Source: JAAYAO01 sp051133435 (GTDB taxonomy: Bacteria; Actinomycetota; Actinomycetes; Propionibacteriales; Propionibacteriaceae). From it: DNA of 64,000 nt. The translations under genes were made by a program, and so were the position numbers. Location: NCBI RefSeq assembly GCF_051133435.1, contig NZ_JBPGNY010000001.1, positions 186,001 to 250,000 on the forward strand, given 5' to 3'. Positions 8,978 through 19,893 of the stretch are shown here, in pieces (the first letter of the stretch is position 1; every line of letters starts with the position of its first letter). Under the pieces are notes generated by a model. That model searched no databases. It was given only the letters and a program-made list of their open reading frames with translations, and was not told the origin of the DNA.

Positions 8978-9055
8978 TGGATGAAAACGCACCCCACGTC
9001 CGGTCATGCGGTGCTTCGGCGCCGGATGAGGGCTCCTGGGGTGCGTTTTCATCCA
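8978..9055. repeat. intergenic palindromic repeat, copy 1 (78 bp)
   Basis: The two 19-bp ends are perfect reverse complements (8978-8996 TGGATGAAAACGCACCCCA; 9037-9055) around a 40-bp centre. The element lies between the converging CoA-ligase and DUF808 genes. Its left end matches two other intergenic copies at 44495 and 48326 over 16-17 bases. As RNA it would form a long stem in either direction, so it may also terminate both genes. I do not recognise it as a named repeat. Confidence 0.8.
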
Positions 9056-9087
9056 CCGAGGCAAAGCCCAAGGTGAATCAAGGCTGC

Positions 9088-10005
9088 TCAGTGCTGGTGT
9101 GCCTTCTTCTTGATGGGCAGCAGGTGCATGATCACCACGACCACCGCGCCCACCAGCAGCCCGACCACCGCAGACAGTGCGGTCGCGACCAACCAGGACA
9201 GGAATCCGCCGACACCGGGCACGCCCGCGGCCGGATCCGCGGCCAGGTGCACCAGGTGGTGCGGCAGCGACCAACCGAGCTTGTGCGCGCCGTCGATCAG
9301 GATGTGGCCGCCCACCCACATCATCGCGACCATGCCGACACCGGACAGCACCGCGAGGATCACCGGCATCGCATCGACCAGCAACTTGCCCAGCCGCTGT
9401 GAGCCGTTGGAGTCGCGCTTCATCATGTGCAGGCCGATGTCGTCGAGCTTCACGATCAGCCCGACCACGCCGTAAACCAGCAGGGTGATCAACACCGCCA
9501 CCACGGCCAGGGTGATCGCCTTCATGCTCAGCGCCATCTGGCCGGTGTCGTTGATCGTATTCAGCGAGATGACCATGATCTCGGCCGACAGGATGAAGTC
9601 GGTGGTGATCGCGCTGCGCACCATCGTCTTCTCCACGTCGGCCCCCTGCTGGCCCACCGGGTGGGCGGCCTCCGCGGGTTCGTGGCCGGAGATCTTCTCC
9701 CAGAGTTTCTCCGCCCCCTCGAAGGACAGGTACACCCCACCCACCATCAGTAAGGGAATCAGCACGATCGGCAGGAAATGATCCAGTAACAGCAGCAGCA
9801 CCAGCAGGATCGCCTTGTTGACCAGCGACCCCCGCGCGATCCGCCACACCATCGGCAGTTCGCGGGCCGGGCTGAAGCCCTGCACGTATTGCGGGGTGAC
9901 GGCGGCGTCGTCGACCACCACACCCATCGCCCGGGATCCGGCGACGCTGGTCATTTTCGCGATGACCGCCACATCGTCGAGAAGAGCTGCCAATCCACCG
10001 GCCAC
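9088..10005 (-). CDS. DUF808 (YedI-like) inner membrane protein
   Basis: A 305-aa membrane protein matching the DUF808/YedI family. The N-terminus MAGGLAALLDDVAVIAKM, the segment DDAAVTPQYVQGFSPARELP and GGVYLSFEGAEKLWEK are characteristic, followed by at least five hydrophobic spans. The C-terminus has a His/Lys-rich tail. Family function is unknown. It is monocistronic or followed only by repeat copy 1, and faces the CoA ligase convergently. Confidence 0.88.
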   Translation of the reverse strand: MAGGLAALLDDVAVIAKMTSVAGSRAMGVVVDDAAVTPQYVQGFSPARELPMVWRIARGSLVNKAILLVLLLLLDHFLPIVLIPLLMVGGVYLSFEGAEKLWEKISGHEPAEAAHPVGQQGADVEKTMVRSAITTDFILSAEIMVISLNTINDTGQMALSMKAITLAVVAVLITLLVYGVVGLIVKLDDIGLHMMKRDSNGSQRLGKLLVDAMPVILAVLSGVGMVAMMWVGGHILIDGAHKLGWSLPHHLVHLAADPAAGVPGVGGFLSWLVATALSAVVGLLVGAVVVVIMHLLPIKKKAHQH

Positions 10006-10060
10006 CGCAAGACCTTCCTAACAGTCAACTGAGTCGATAGAAGCTATCACCGCAGCGGCT

Positions 10061-10438
10061 TCAATCCGTCGCATGCTCGCCGAGAATTTTCCCCGATTCG
10101 TCATCGTCCGGGGGTGGCTGCCACCGGTCGACGATGCGGGCGAGTTCGACCAGATCGGCGCGGTATGCGGCGATCCGGCAGCCACGCTCGTTCGGTTTCC
10201 AGGCGATGCCCTCCTCGGCCCAGTGCGGGGCGGCGTCGGTGGTCAGGTGCCGGGGCAGATCCCCGTAGGAGTTCGTGACCCGCCACCAGGGCAGGCCGTG
10301 GCCGTGGCGTCGCATGATCGCCCCGGCCTGGCGGGCGGTGATCCCGACCAGGCCGGCCAGGTCGCCGTAGCTGATCACCCGCCCGGGCGGGATCGCCTCC
10401 ACCGCGACGAGGGCTCGTTCCACGGTCTGCTCGTCCAT
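10061..10438 (-). CDS. alkyltransferase-like (ATL) DNA-binding protein
   Basis: A 125-aa protein of the MGMT/Ogt C-terminal fold. It has the DNA-binding helix (VGITARQAGAIMRRH), but the active-site PCHR is replaced by PWWRV near residue 54, so the alkyl-acceptor Cys is Trp. That is the hallmark of ATL proteins, which bind O6-alkylguanine without repairing it and recruit nucleotide excision repair. I start at ATG 10436-10438, preceded by GGAGGGGG. The uvrA, uvrB and uvrC genes lie elsewhere in this window. Family call is strong; partner is inferred from known ATL biology. Confidence 0.85.
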   Translation of the reverse strand: MDEQTVERALVAVEAIPPGRVISYGDLAGLVGITARQAGAIMRRHGHGLPWWRVTNSYGDLPRHLTTDAAPHWAEEGIAWKPNERGCRIAAYRADLVELARIVDRWQPPPDDDESGKILGEHATD

Positions 10439-10495
10439 GGCCGCAGCACCCCCTCCGCGGGTTGTCCGTTGGTCTTGGTGACGGTAACAGCGCAG

Positions 10496-10501
10496 TAGAC
10501 T
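10496..10501 (+). promoter_or_regulatory. -10 box of a probably leaderless ABC gene
   Basis: TAGACT is followed by 7 nt and then the GTG start at 10509, the spacing expected when transcription begins at the start codon. No Shine-Dalgarno is visible. TTGG about 16-17 bp upstream is a weak -35. Confidence 0.45.
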
Positions 10502-10508
10502 CCCCTGC

Positions 10509-11231
10509 GTGTCCCCCTCCGGCCAGCCCGCGCTCAACGTCACCGACCTGACGGTGCGTTTCGGTGCCACCACCGCTTTGGACGGGCTGTCGCTGACCGC
10601 CGAGACCGGCCGGGTGACCGCGCTGTTGGGCCCCAACGGGGCCGGTAAGACCACCCTGATTCGGTGCGCCACCGACATCGTCACCCCCGACGGCGGACGG
10701 GTCGAGGTTTTCGGCCTGCCTCCCAAGGATGCCTGCGCCCGCGGTCTGGTCGGGGTGATGCCGCAGTCCACCGGCGCCTGGTCCTACATCCGGCCGCTGG
10801 AATTGCTGAGCTACCTCGCGAAACTGCACGCCAACCCGTTGCCGGTCGATGCACTGGCGAAACAGCTGGGTCTGCACGAGTTCGCCCGCACCCCCTACCG
10901 CCGGTTGTCGGGTGGGCAGCAGCAGGCGGTGAATCTGGCCGGGGCGTTGATCGGACGGCCGTCGCTGGTGGTGCTGGACGAGCCCACTGCGGGCATGGAT
11001 CCGCACGCCCGGCATGCGGTGTGGAACCTGATCGCGCGACTGCGCGAGGCCGGCACCTCGGTCTTGCTGACCACCCATGCGATGGACGAGGCCGCCCATC
11101 TGGCCGATCACATCTGGATCGTGGAGCACGGCGAGGTCCGGGTGCACGGCACTCTGGCCGAGTTGACCGCCGACGGCCGGGACCTCGAAACCGTCTATCT
11201 GACCAGTACCAAACCCCGGATGGTGCCGTGA
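10509..11231 (+). CDS. ABC-2 transporter ATP-binding protein
   Basis: A 240-aa ATPase with Walker A GPNGAGKTTL, signature LSGGQQQAVNLAG, Walker B LVVLDEPTAGMD and H-loop LLTTHAMDEA. It pairs with the following permease (GTGA overlap at 11228-11231), and the pair precedes ctaA. In mycobacteria a similar ABC pair lies beside ctaA and sufR, so a link to haem/cytochrome oxidase biogenesis is plausible but unproven. The GTG start seems leaderless. Confidence 0.88.
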   Translation: MSPSGQPALNVTDLTVRFGATTALDGLSLTAETGRVTALLGPNGAGKTTLIRCATDIVTPDGGRVEVFGLPPKDACARGLVGVMPQSTGAWSYIRPLELLSYLAKLHANPLPVDALAKQLGLHEFARTPYRRLSGGQQQAVNLAGALIGRPSLVVLDEPTAGMDPHARHAVWNLIARLREAGTSVLLTTHAMDEAAHLADHIWIVEHGEVRVHGTLAELTADGRDLETVYLTSTKPRMVP

Positions 11232-11995
11232 CCACCCTCGACCTCTCCCCCGCCCCCGGCGCCGCGCCGACAGCCGGAAGGATCTGGGCCCATGGCCGCA
11301 CCGAGGCCATGCTGCTGGCCCGCAACGGGGAACAACTCCTGCTGGCGCTGGTCATTCCGGTTGTCCTGTTGCTGCTCGGGCGCTTCGCCGGCGGCCGGGT
11401 GGGTCTGGACGACCCGAACCTGGTGCCACCGTCGGTGTTCGCCGTGGCGATCTGGTCCAGCGCGTTCAACTCACTGGCGATCGCCACCGGCTTCGAACGC
11501 CGCTACGGCGTGTTGGAACGGTTGTCGTCCACCCCGCTCGGCCGGGCCGGATTGATCACCGGCAAGGCGGTATCACTGTTGCTGGTGACCGCGGGGCAAT
11601 TGCTGGTGCTGGCGGTGGTGGCCTTCATCCTGGGCTGGCGCCCGGTGTTCTCGGTGCCGGCCCTGCTGGTGGCGATCGTGGCCGCAGCCCTGGCGGTGCT
11701 GGCCTTCGCCGCCTGGGCGCTGGTGCTGGCCGGACGGTTGCGCGCCGAGATCACCCTGGCCCTGGGCAATCTGATCTATCTGATCTTCCTGATCGGCGGA
11801 GCGGTTTTTCTGCCGGTCGCGGCCTACCCCGACGTGGTACAGCCGGTGCTCTCCCTGTTGCCGACCGCGGCACTGGGTGAGGCGCTGCGGCATGCTGCCG
11901 CCGGAGAGATCGTGGGATGGCCGTTGGCAGTACTGTCGGTATGGGCCGCGTTGGGCCTGTTGGTGTCACGAAAGGTGTTTCGATGGTCTTCTTGA
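11228..11995 (+). CDS. ABC-2 type transporter permease
   Basis: A 255-aa membrane protein with six hydrophobic segments, for example LLLALVIPVVLLLLG and VSLLLVTAGQLLVLAVVAFI, and the ABC-2 motif FERRYGVLERLSSTPLGRAGL. The start is GTG 11228, overlapping the ATPase stop as GTGA. Its stop TGA overlaps an ATG of ctaA (TGATG at 11993-11997), so the three genes are coupled. Substrate unknown. Confidence 0.85.
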   Translation: MTTLDLSPAPGAAPTAGRIWAHGRTEAMLLARNGEQLLLALVIPVVLLLLGRFAGGRVGLDDPNLVPPSVFAVAIWSSAFNSLAIATGFERRYGVLERLSSTPLGRAGLITGKAVSLLLVTAGQLLVLAVVAFILGWRPVFSVPALLVAIVAAALAVLAFAAWALVLAGRLRAEITLALGNLIYLIFLIGGAVFLPVAAYPDVVQPVLSLLPTAALGEALRHAAAGEIVGWPLAVLSVWAALGLLVSRKVFRWSS

Positions 11996-12924
11996 TGCGG
12001 CATTTCCGCAGCGAACGCGCTCTGCGTGGATGGTCCATCGCCCTGCTGATCGCGAACATGGGCATCGTGCTCACCGGCGGTCTGGTGCGGGTCACCGGTT
12101 CGGGGTTGGGTTGCCCCACCTGGCCGCAGTGCACCCAGGAATCCTTCGTGCCCGAGGGTCAGGTCGGCATCGGTGAGTTCATCGAGTTCGGCAACCGGCT
12201 GCTCACCTTCGTGCTGGTCTTCGTCGCCCTCGGCATGATGGCCGCGGCCCAGTACCACCGCGACGAGACCGGGCAGCGCCGTCCCGGTATGCGCACCCTG
12301 GCCCTGCTGGTGCTGATCGGGATGCCGACCCAAGCCATCGTGGGCGGCATCGTGGTGCTGACCCAACTGCCGCCGTCCTGGGTCGCGATTCACCTGTGGT
12401 TGTCGCTGGTGCTGATTGCGTTGTCGGTGCAACTGGTGCGTCGCGCCCACAAGCTGCGTCCCAAGGTGCTGCCGACCCTGCCGGTCTTTCTGGTGCGCGG
12501 CATCTTCGTGGTGATGTGGGTGACCGTGCTGATGGGCACCCTCACCACCGGTGCCGGTCCCCATGCCGGTGACGCCGACGTGGCCCGCAACGGCCTGAAC
12601 TTTCTGAACATGGCCAAGGCCCACGCCTGGACGGTGTGGGCGATGGTGGCCGCCACGGTACTGGCCGTGGTGCTGATCCGTTCCCGGGCCGCGATCGCAT
12701 TGCTGGTGGCTCAGTTGTTGCAGGGTCTGTTCGGGTATCTGCAGATCTTCGATGCCGGCAATGGCGAACCGCTGCTGCCGATGCAGTTGCTGGTCGCGGC
12801 CCACATGCTGCTGCTGACGGTGGTGGTGGCGCTCACCACGAATCTGATGCTCACCGTGCGCCGGCGCACCAAGATGCCGGTGATCGACCGGGCCGAGGAG
12901 GCCGAGGCCCGGGCTTCGGCCTGA
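11983..12924 (+). CDS. ctaA: haem A synthase CtaA (COX15)
   Basis: CtaA oxidises the methyl group of haem O to make haem A for aa3-type cytochrome oxidase. The 313-aa protein has about eight membrane spans and the family motifs GGLVRVTGSGLGCPTWPQC (first loop with paired Cys), EFGNRLL, the haem-ligand His stretches AIHLWLSL and AAHMLLL, and GAGPHAGD. ATG 11983 has AAAGG upstream; ATG 11995 (overlapping the permease stop) is the alternative start. It converges on ctaB. Confidence 0.92.
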   Translation: MVFLMRHFRSERALRGWSIALLIANMGIVLTGGLVRVTGSGLGCPTWPQCTQESFVPEGQVGIGEFIEFGNRLLTFVLVFVALGMMAAAQYHRDETGQRRPGMRTLALLVLIGMPTQAIVGGIVVLTQLPPSWVAIHLWLSLVLIALSVQLVRRAHKLRPKVLPTLPVFLVRGIFVVMWVTVLMGTLTTGAGPHAGDADVARNGLNFLNMAKAHAWTVWAMVAATVLAVVLIRSRAAIALLVAQLLQGLFGYLQIFDAGNGEPLLPMQLLVAAHMLLLTVVVALTTNLMLTVRRRTKMPVIDRAEEAEARASA

Positions 12925-12963
12925 GCCTCGCCGAGTCGGGCGAAGGTCCGACGCGACCGGAAC

Positions 12964-13932
12964 TCAGAAGATCAGCGGATCGATCGCCATCGCCACGAAG
13001 AGCAGCGCCAGGTAGCTGTTCGAGAAGTGGAACAACCGCATCGGCTTGAGTGCCAGCCCGGTCACACCCTGACGGGCGCGCCACCAGAGCCGGACGGCCT
13101 CCCAGAGCACGATCGCACCGGTGATCGCGGCCACCGCCAGGTACAGCGGCCCGGTCGGTGCGATCGGCCACAGGGCCACCGAGGTGGCCACCATCAGCGC
13201 GGTGTAGACCAGCATCTGGGTGGTGGTGTAGGTGTCGGGACGCACCACCGGCATCATCGGCACGCTGACCTTGGCGTAGTCGTCGCGGTAGCGAATCGCC
13301 AGCGCCCAGGTGTGCGGCGGGGTCCAGAAGAACACGATCGCGAACATGATGATCGGGGCCAGTGAGATCTGCCCGGTCACCGCGGTCCATCCGATCAACG
13401 GCGGGAAGCAACCGGCCAGCCCGCCCCAGACGATGTTCTGCTCGGTGCGCCGCTTCAGCACCATCGTGTAGACCAACACGTAGAAGGCATTCGCACCCAG
13501 CGCCAACAGGCCCGACAGCCAGTTCGCACCGAAGCCCAGGATCAGCGTGGACGCAATGCCCAGCACGATCGCGTAGATCGTCGCCGGCAGCGGCGCGGCC
13601 TGGTGCCGCGGCAACGGACGGCGCCGCGTGCGGCGCATCTGTTCGTCGATATCGCGGTCGAGCACATTGTTCAACGCATTGGCACTACCTGCCGCCAACG
13701 CCCCACCGGCCATCGTGACCGTCACCAGCAGCAGCGGCGGAATCCCGCGGTGGGCGAGGAACATCGCCGGCAGCGTGGTGATCAGCAGCAGCAGAATGAT
13801 CCGCGGCTTGGTCAACTGGTAGTAGGCGTTGATGATGTCACCAACGGAGACTGCGTTCCCGGCGGTGCGCTGTTCTTCGCCCCCGGTGGGGAACTGCGCC
13901 GTCGGTATCGCGTCCATGTGGGTGCTCGACAC
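12964..13932 (-). CDS. ctaB: protohaem IX farnesyltransferase CtaB (haem O synthase)
   Basis: A 322-aa UbiA-family prenyltransferase that adds farnesyl to haem B. The first Asp-rich motif is NNVLDRDIDEQMRRTRRRPLP, preceded by YYQLTKPRIILLLL, with later FFWTPPHTWALAIRYRDDY. Seven to nine membrane segments are visible. The GTG start at 13932 has AGAGG upstream; ATG 13917 is an alternative. It is convergent with ctaA (39 bp apart) and divergent from tkt. Confidence 0.92.
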   Translation of the reverse strand: MSSTHMDAIPTAQFPTGGEEQRTAGNAVSVGDIINAYYQLTKPRIILLLLITTLPAMFLAHRGIPPLLLVTVTMAGGALAAGSANALNNVLDRDIDEQMRRTRRRPLPRHQAAPLPATIYAIVLGIASTLILGFGANWLSGLLALGANAFYVLVYTMVLKRRTEQNIVWGGLAGCFPPLIGWTAVTGQISLAPIIMFAIVFFWTPPHTWALAIRYRDDYAKVSVPMMPVVRPDTYTTTQMLVYTALMVATSVALWPIAPTGPLYLAVAAITGAIVLWEAVRLWWRARQGVTGLALKPMRLFHFSNSYLALLFVAMAIDPLIF

Positions 13933-14070
13933 AAAAGCCTCTCGAATGGCGGGATTTCGGCTCGGCGGAGCCGTAGACCTCGGCAGTGTACCCCGAATCC
14001 CGCATTGTTTTCCCGCCTCGTCCAGTCCCAGCGGATGCCCGGTGAGTGTCCATCGTTCGTTCGGGGTCAC

Positions 14071-14076
14071 TAGGCT
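14071..14076 (+). promoter_or_regulatory. candidate -10 box of the tkt operon
   Basis: TAGGCT lies about 40 bp upstream of the tkt ATG in the ctaB-tkt divergent gap, with GAGGAGG at 14104-14110 as ribosome binding site. No clear -35 is visible. The assignment rests on hexamer and position only. Confidence 0.35.
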
Positions 14077-14117
14077 GGGGCCCGGCCACACCCGAAGGGC
14101 AAATGAGGAGGACTCGG

Positions 14118-16262
<2,145 letters not shown>

Positions 16263-16289
16263 GCAACCAACGAGACCAGGAGAATCCAT

Positions 16290-17390
16290 ATGACCGACCG
16301 TTTGAAGGCCCTCGCCGATGCCGGCGTATCGATCTGGCTCGACGACCTCTCCCGCGAGCGTCTGGCGACCGGGAATCTGGCCGAGCTCATCGCGCAGAAG
16401 TCGGTGACCGGGGTGACCACCAACCCGACCATCTTCGCCGCTGCCCTGGCCCAGGGTGAGCGCTATGCCGAGCAGGTTGCCGAGTTGGCGGGCCGGGGCA
16501 CCGGTGTCGATGCCGCGATCACCGCGCTCACCACCGACGATGTGCGGTTGGCCTGCGAGATGTTCGAGGACGTCTACGACGCCACCGAGATGGTGGACGG
16601 ACGGGTGTCGATCGAGGTGGAACCGGGCCTGGCCCGGGACTCCGACGCGACCATCACCCAGGCTCGGGAGTTGTATGCCCGGGTGGGTCGACCGAATGTG
16701 ATGATCAAGATTCCGGCAACCGCCGAGGGGCTGCCGGCGATCAGCGCGGTACTGGCCGAGGGCATCTCGGTGAACGTCACCCTGATCTTCTCCCCGCAGC
16801 GGCACCGTGAGGTGCTGGACGCCTGGCTCACGGGCCTGGAGCAGGCCGCTGCCGGCGGCCGTGACCTGGCGTCGATCGGTTCGGTGGCCTCGTTCTTCGT
16901 CTCCCGAATCGATGTCGAGGTCGACAAGCGCTTGGAGCAGATCGGCACCGAGGAGGCTCTCGCCCTGCGTGGCAAGGCCGCGATCGCCAATGCCCGGTTG
17001 GGTCATCAGGTCTACACCGAGGTGATGGCCTCACCGCGTTGGCAGGCCCTGGCCGCCAAGGGAGCCCAGCCGCAGCGTCCGCTGTGGGCCTCGACCGGGG
17101 TGAAGAATCCCGATTACCCCGACACCCTCTACGTCGACGAACTGGTGGTGGACGGCACGGTCAACACGATGCCGGAGAAGACCCTGCTGGCCGTGGCCGA
17201 TCACGGTTCGGCCGACGACCGGGTGACCGGCAGCTACCAGGAGGCCGCCGAGACGATGGCCGCGCTGCGTGAGGTCGGGGTCGACCTGGACGAGGTCTTC
17301 GAACTGCTCGAGAGCGAGGGCGTGGACAAGTTCGTCGTCTCCTGGGACGAGCTGGTCGACACCGTCCGTACCGCCCTCGAACAGGCCTGA
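16290..17390 (+). CDS. tal: transaldolase
   Basis: A 366-aa class of transaldolase typical of Actinobacteria, moving a C3 unit between sugar phosphates. The Schiff-base Lys is in NVMIKIPAT (about residue 140), with the N-terminal SIWLDDLSRERL and VTTNPTIFAAAL signatures. AGGAG precedes the ATG, 27 bp after tkt. The zwf ATG follows the stop by 5 bp, so the two are co-transcribed. Confidence 0.96.
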   Translation: MTDRLKALADAGVSIWLDDLSRERLATGNLAELIAQKSVTGVTTNPTIFAAALAQGERYAEQVAELAGRGTGVDAAITALTTDDVRLACEMFEDVYDATEMVDGRVSIEVEPGLARDSDATITQARELYARVGRPNVMIKIPATAEGLPAISAVLAEGISVNVTLIFSPQRHREVLDAWLTGLEQAAAGGRDLASIGSVASFFVSRIDVEVDKRLEQIGTEEALALRGKAAIANARLGHQVYTEVMASPRWQALAAKGAQPQRPLWASTGVKNPDYPDTLYVDELVVDGTVNTMPEKTLLAVADHGSADDRVTGSYQEAAETMAALREVGVDLDEVFELLESEGVDKFVVSWDELVDTVRTALEQA

Positions 17391-17395
17391 CCCCG

Positions 17396-18943
17396 ATGGC
17401 CGCGACCGACAAGGGTCAGGCACCGACGATCGGCGACAACCCCCTGCGCGATCCGCGCGATCGCCGGTTGCCGCGGATCGCCGACCCCAGCGTGCTGGTG
17501 CTGTTCGGGGTCACCGGTGACCTCTCCCGCAAGAAGCTGATGCCGGCGGTCTACGACCTGGCCAATCGGGGCCTGTTGCCGCCCGGTTTCGCCCTGGTCG
17601 GCTTCGCCCGGCGCGACTGGGAGGATCAGGACTTCGCCCAGATGGTGCACGACGCGGTGCAGGAGTATGCCCGCACCCCCTTCCGCGAAGAGGTGTGGAG
17701 CCAGTTGCTGACCGGCATCCGCTTCGTGTCGGGTTCCTTCGACGACGATGACGCCTTCGCCCGACTCGCCGAAACGGTGGCCACCCTGGACCGCACCAAC
17801 GGCACCAGCGGCAACCACGCCTTCTACCTGTCGATTCCGCCCGGCTCCTTCGAGACCGTGGTGAATCAGTTGGCCCGGCACGGGATGGCCGAGGCCGACG
17901 GCCCGGGGTGGAACCGGGTGGTGATCGAGAAGCCCTTCGGCCACGATCTGCAGTCGGCCCAGGAACTCAACGCGGTGGTGTCGCAGGTCTTCCCCCCGCA
18001 GGCGGTGTTCCGGATCGACCACTACCTGGGCAAGGAAACCGTGCAGAACATGTTGGCGCTGCGGTTCGCCAACCAGATGTTCGAGCCGGTGTGGAACAAC
18101 CGGTACATCGACCACGTGCAGATCACGATGGCCGAGGACATCGGCATCGGTGGCCGGGCCGGGTACTACGACGGCATCGGTGCGGCCCGCGATGTGATCC
18201 AGAACCACCTGTTGCAGTTGCTGGCGCTGACCGCGATGGAGGAACCCACCTCCTTCGCCGCCGACCGGCTGCGCAGTGAGAAACAGAAGGTGCTCAGCGC
18301 GGCCCGCGCGGCCGACCCGGCCCTGCACAGCGCCCGGGGACGGTATGTGGCCGGCTGGGCCGGTGGCCGCGAGGTGGGTGGCTACCTCGACGAGGAGGGC
18401 ATCGCCCCCGATTCGACCACCGAAACCTATGCCGCGATCCGGGTGGACATCGACAACCGCCGCTGGGCCGGGGTGCCGTTCTACCTGCGCACCGGCAAGC
18501 GGCTGGCCCGCCGCACCACCGAGGTGGCGTTGATGTTCCGCCCCGCACCGCACCGTCCCTTCCCCGACATGCTGGAGATGGACCGCAACGCTCTGGTGCT
18601 GCGGATCCAGCCCGAGGAGGGTGTGACGATGCGCTTCGGCGCGAAGGTGCCGGGCACCCAGATGGAGATCCGGCAGGTGAACATGGACTTCGCCTACGGT
18701 GAGTCGTTCACCGAGTCGAGCCCCGAGGCCTACGAACGGTTGATCCTGGACGTACTGCTCGGCGATCCGCCGTTGTTCCCCCAGCACGAGGAGGTCGAGC
18801 TGTCCTGGCAGATTCTCGACCCGGTGCTGGAGCACTGGGCCGCCGAGGGCACCCCGCCGCAGGATTACCTGCCGGGTTCCTGGGGTCCGCAATCGGCGGC
18901 CGACATGTTGGCCCGGGACGGATTCACCTGGAGGCGGCCATGA
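17396..18943 (+). CDS. zwf: glucose-6-phosphate 1-dehydrogenase
   Basis: A 515-aa enzyme producing 6-phosphogluconolactone and NADPH. The nucleotide-binding motif FGVTGDLSRKKLMPA is at about residues 39-53 and the active-site motif RIDHYLGKE near 207. Partner OpcA follows immediately (ATGA overlap), and in actinobacteria OpcA is needed for full G6PDH activity. The first ~25 residues are a non-conserved extension; no better downstream start is evident. Confidence 0.96.
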   Translation: MAATDKGQAPTIGDNPLRDPRDRRLPRIADPSVLVLFGVTGDLSRKKLMPAVYDLANRGLLPPGFALVGFARRDWEDQDFAQMVHDAVQEYARTPFREEVWSQLLTGIRFVSGSFDDDDAFARLAETVATLDRTNGTSGNHAFYLSIPPGSFETVVNQLARHGMAEADGPGWNRVVIEKPFGHDLQSAQELNAVVSQVFPPQAVFRIDHYLGKETVQNMLALRFANQMFEPVWNNRYIDHVQITMAEDIGIGGRAGYYDGIGAARDVIQNHLLQLLALTAMEEPTSFAADRLRSEKQKVLSAARAADPALHSARGRYVAGWAGGREVGGYLDEEGIAPDSTTETYAAIRVDIDNRRWAGVPFYLRTGKRLARRTTEVALMFRPAPHRPFPDMLEMDRNALVLRIQPEEGVTMRFGAKVPGTQMEIRQVNMDFAYGESFTESSPEAYERLILDVLLGDPPLFPQHEEVELSWQILDPVLEHWAAEGTPPQDYLPGSWGPQSAADMLARDGFTWRRP

Positions 18944-19893
18944 ACATCAGTTTGCCGAACACCACCGCCTCGGAGGTGTCCAAGGAACTGCTGCGTGCCC
19001 GGCAGAGCTCGGGGGCGACCACCCAGGGACGGGTGTTCACCCTGGTCGTGGTGACCACCCCGCCCGAGGCGGAGGAAGCCCTGGCGGCCAGCCAGTTGGC
19101 CGCGACCGAGCATCCGTCGCGGATTCTGATGTTGGTCGACGACCCGAATGCCGAGTCGTCGGGGCTGGATGCCGAGGTGCGGCTGAACCGCGGGTCGGCC
19201 TCCTCGGAGACCCTGGTGTTGCATCTGCGCGGTGAGGTCGCCGAACACCCCGCCTCGGTGGTGACCGCCCTGCTGTTGCCCGACTCCCCCGTGGTGGTGT
19301 GGTGGCCGACCACCTCACCCGTCTCCCCGATCGACGATCCGATCGGCGCGGTGGCCGACCGCCGGATCACCGATGCCCTCGGTGATGCCGACCCCCTGCA
19401 GGCGCTACGGATTCGGGCGGCCAACCACCAGCCCGGCGACACCGATCTGACCTGGACCCGGCTGACCCAGTGGCGGGCACTGCTGGCTGCCGCCCTGGAT
19501 CAATACCCGCATCCGGTCACCGAGGCCGTGGTGGAGGCGGCCGAGGACAATGCCTCGGCCGAGTTGATGGTGGCCTGGCTGGCGTCCCGGCTGGACGTGC
19601 CGGTGCACCGGCTGAACAGTGAGGGCCCCGGCATCACCCGGGTCAAACTGGTCACCGAGGAGGGCACGATCCGGATCACCCGAACCGATGCCCGCCATGC
19701 CCGCTTCGAGATTCCCGGCCAACCCGAACGCGAGGTCGCCCTGCCGCGCCGGATTCTCAGCGAGCTGATCACCGAAGAACTGCGCCGGATGGACGCCGAC
19801 GAGGTCTTCGAGGAGACCACGCGGGCGTTGCTGGCCCGGCAGAACTCCGACCGGGCGGACAGCCCGGCGTCCGATGAGGGAGACCACCGATGA
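18940..19893 (+). CDS. opcA: glucose-6-phosphate dehydrogenase assembly protein OpcA
   Basis: A 317-aa actinobacterial OpcA, an allosteric/assembly partner of Zwf. Characteristic stretches are SVVTALLLPDSPVVVWWPTT, DLTWTRLTQWRALLAAALDQ and the C-terminal RRILSELITEELRRMDADEV. It overlaps zwf and pgl by ATGA on both sides, indicating matched production. Confidence 0.94.
   Translation: MNISLPNTTASEVSKELLRARQSSGATTQGRVFTLVVVTTPPEAEEALAASQLAATEHPSRILMLVDDPNAESSGLDAEVRLNRGSASSETLVLHLRGEVAEHPASVVTALLLPDSPVVVWWPTTSPVSPIDDPIGAVADRRITDALGDADPLQALRIRAANHQPGDTDLTWTRLTQWRALLAAALDQYPHPVTEAVVEAAEDNASAELMVAWLASRLDVPVHRLNSEGPGITRVKLVTEEGTIRITRTDARHARFEIPGQPEREVALPRRILSELITEELRRMDADEVFEETTRALLARQNSDRADSPASDEGDHR

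Noticed and set aside
12925..12963. Terminator between ctaA and ctaB
   Set aside because: Only a 5-6 bp stem (GTCGG/CCGAC) is visible; too weak to call.
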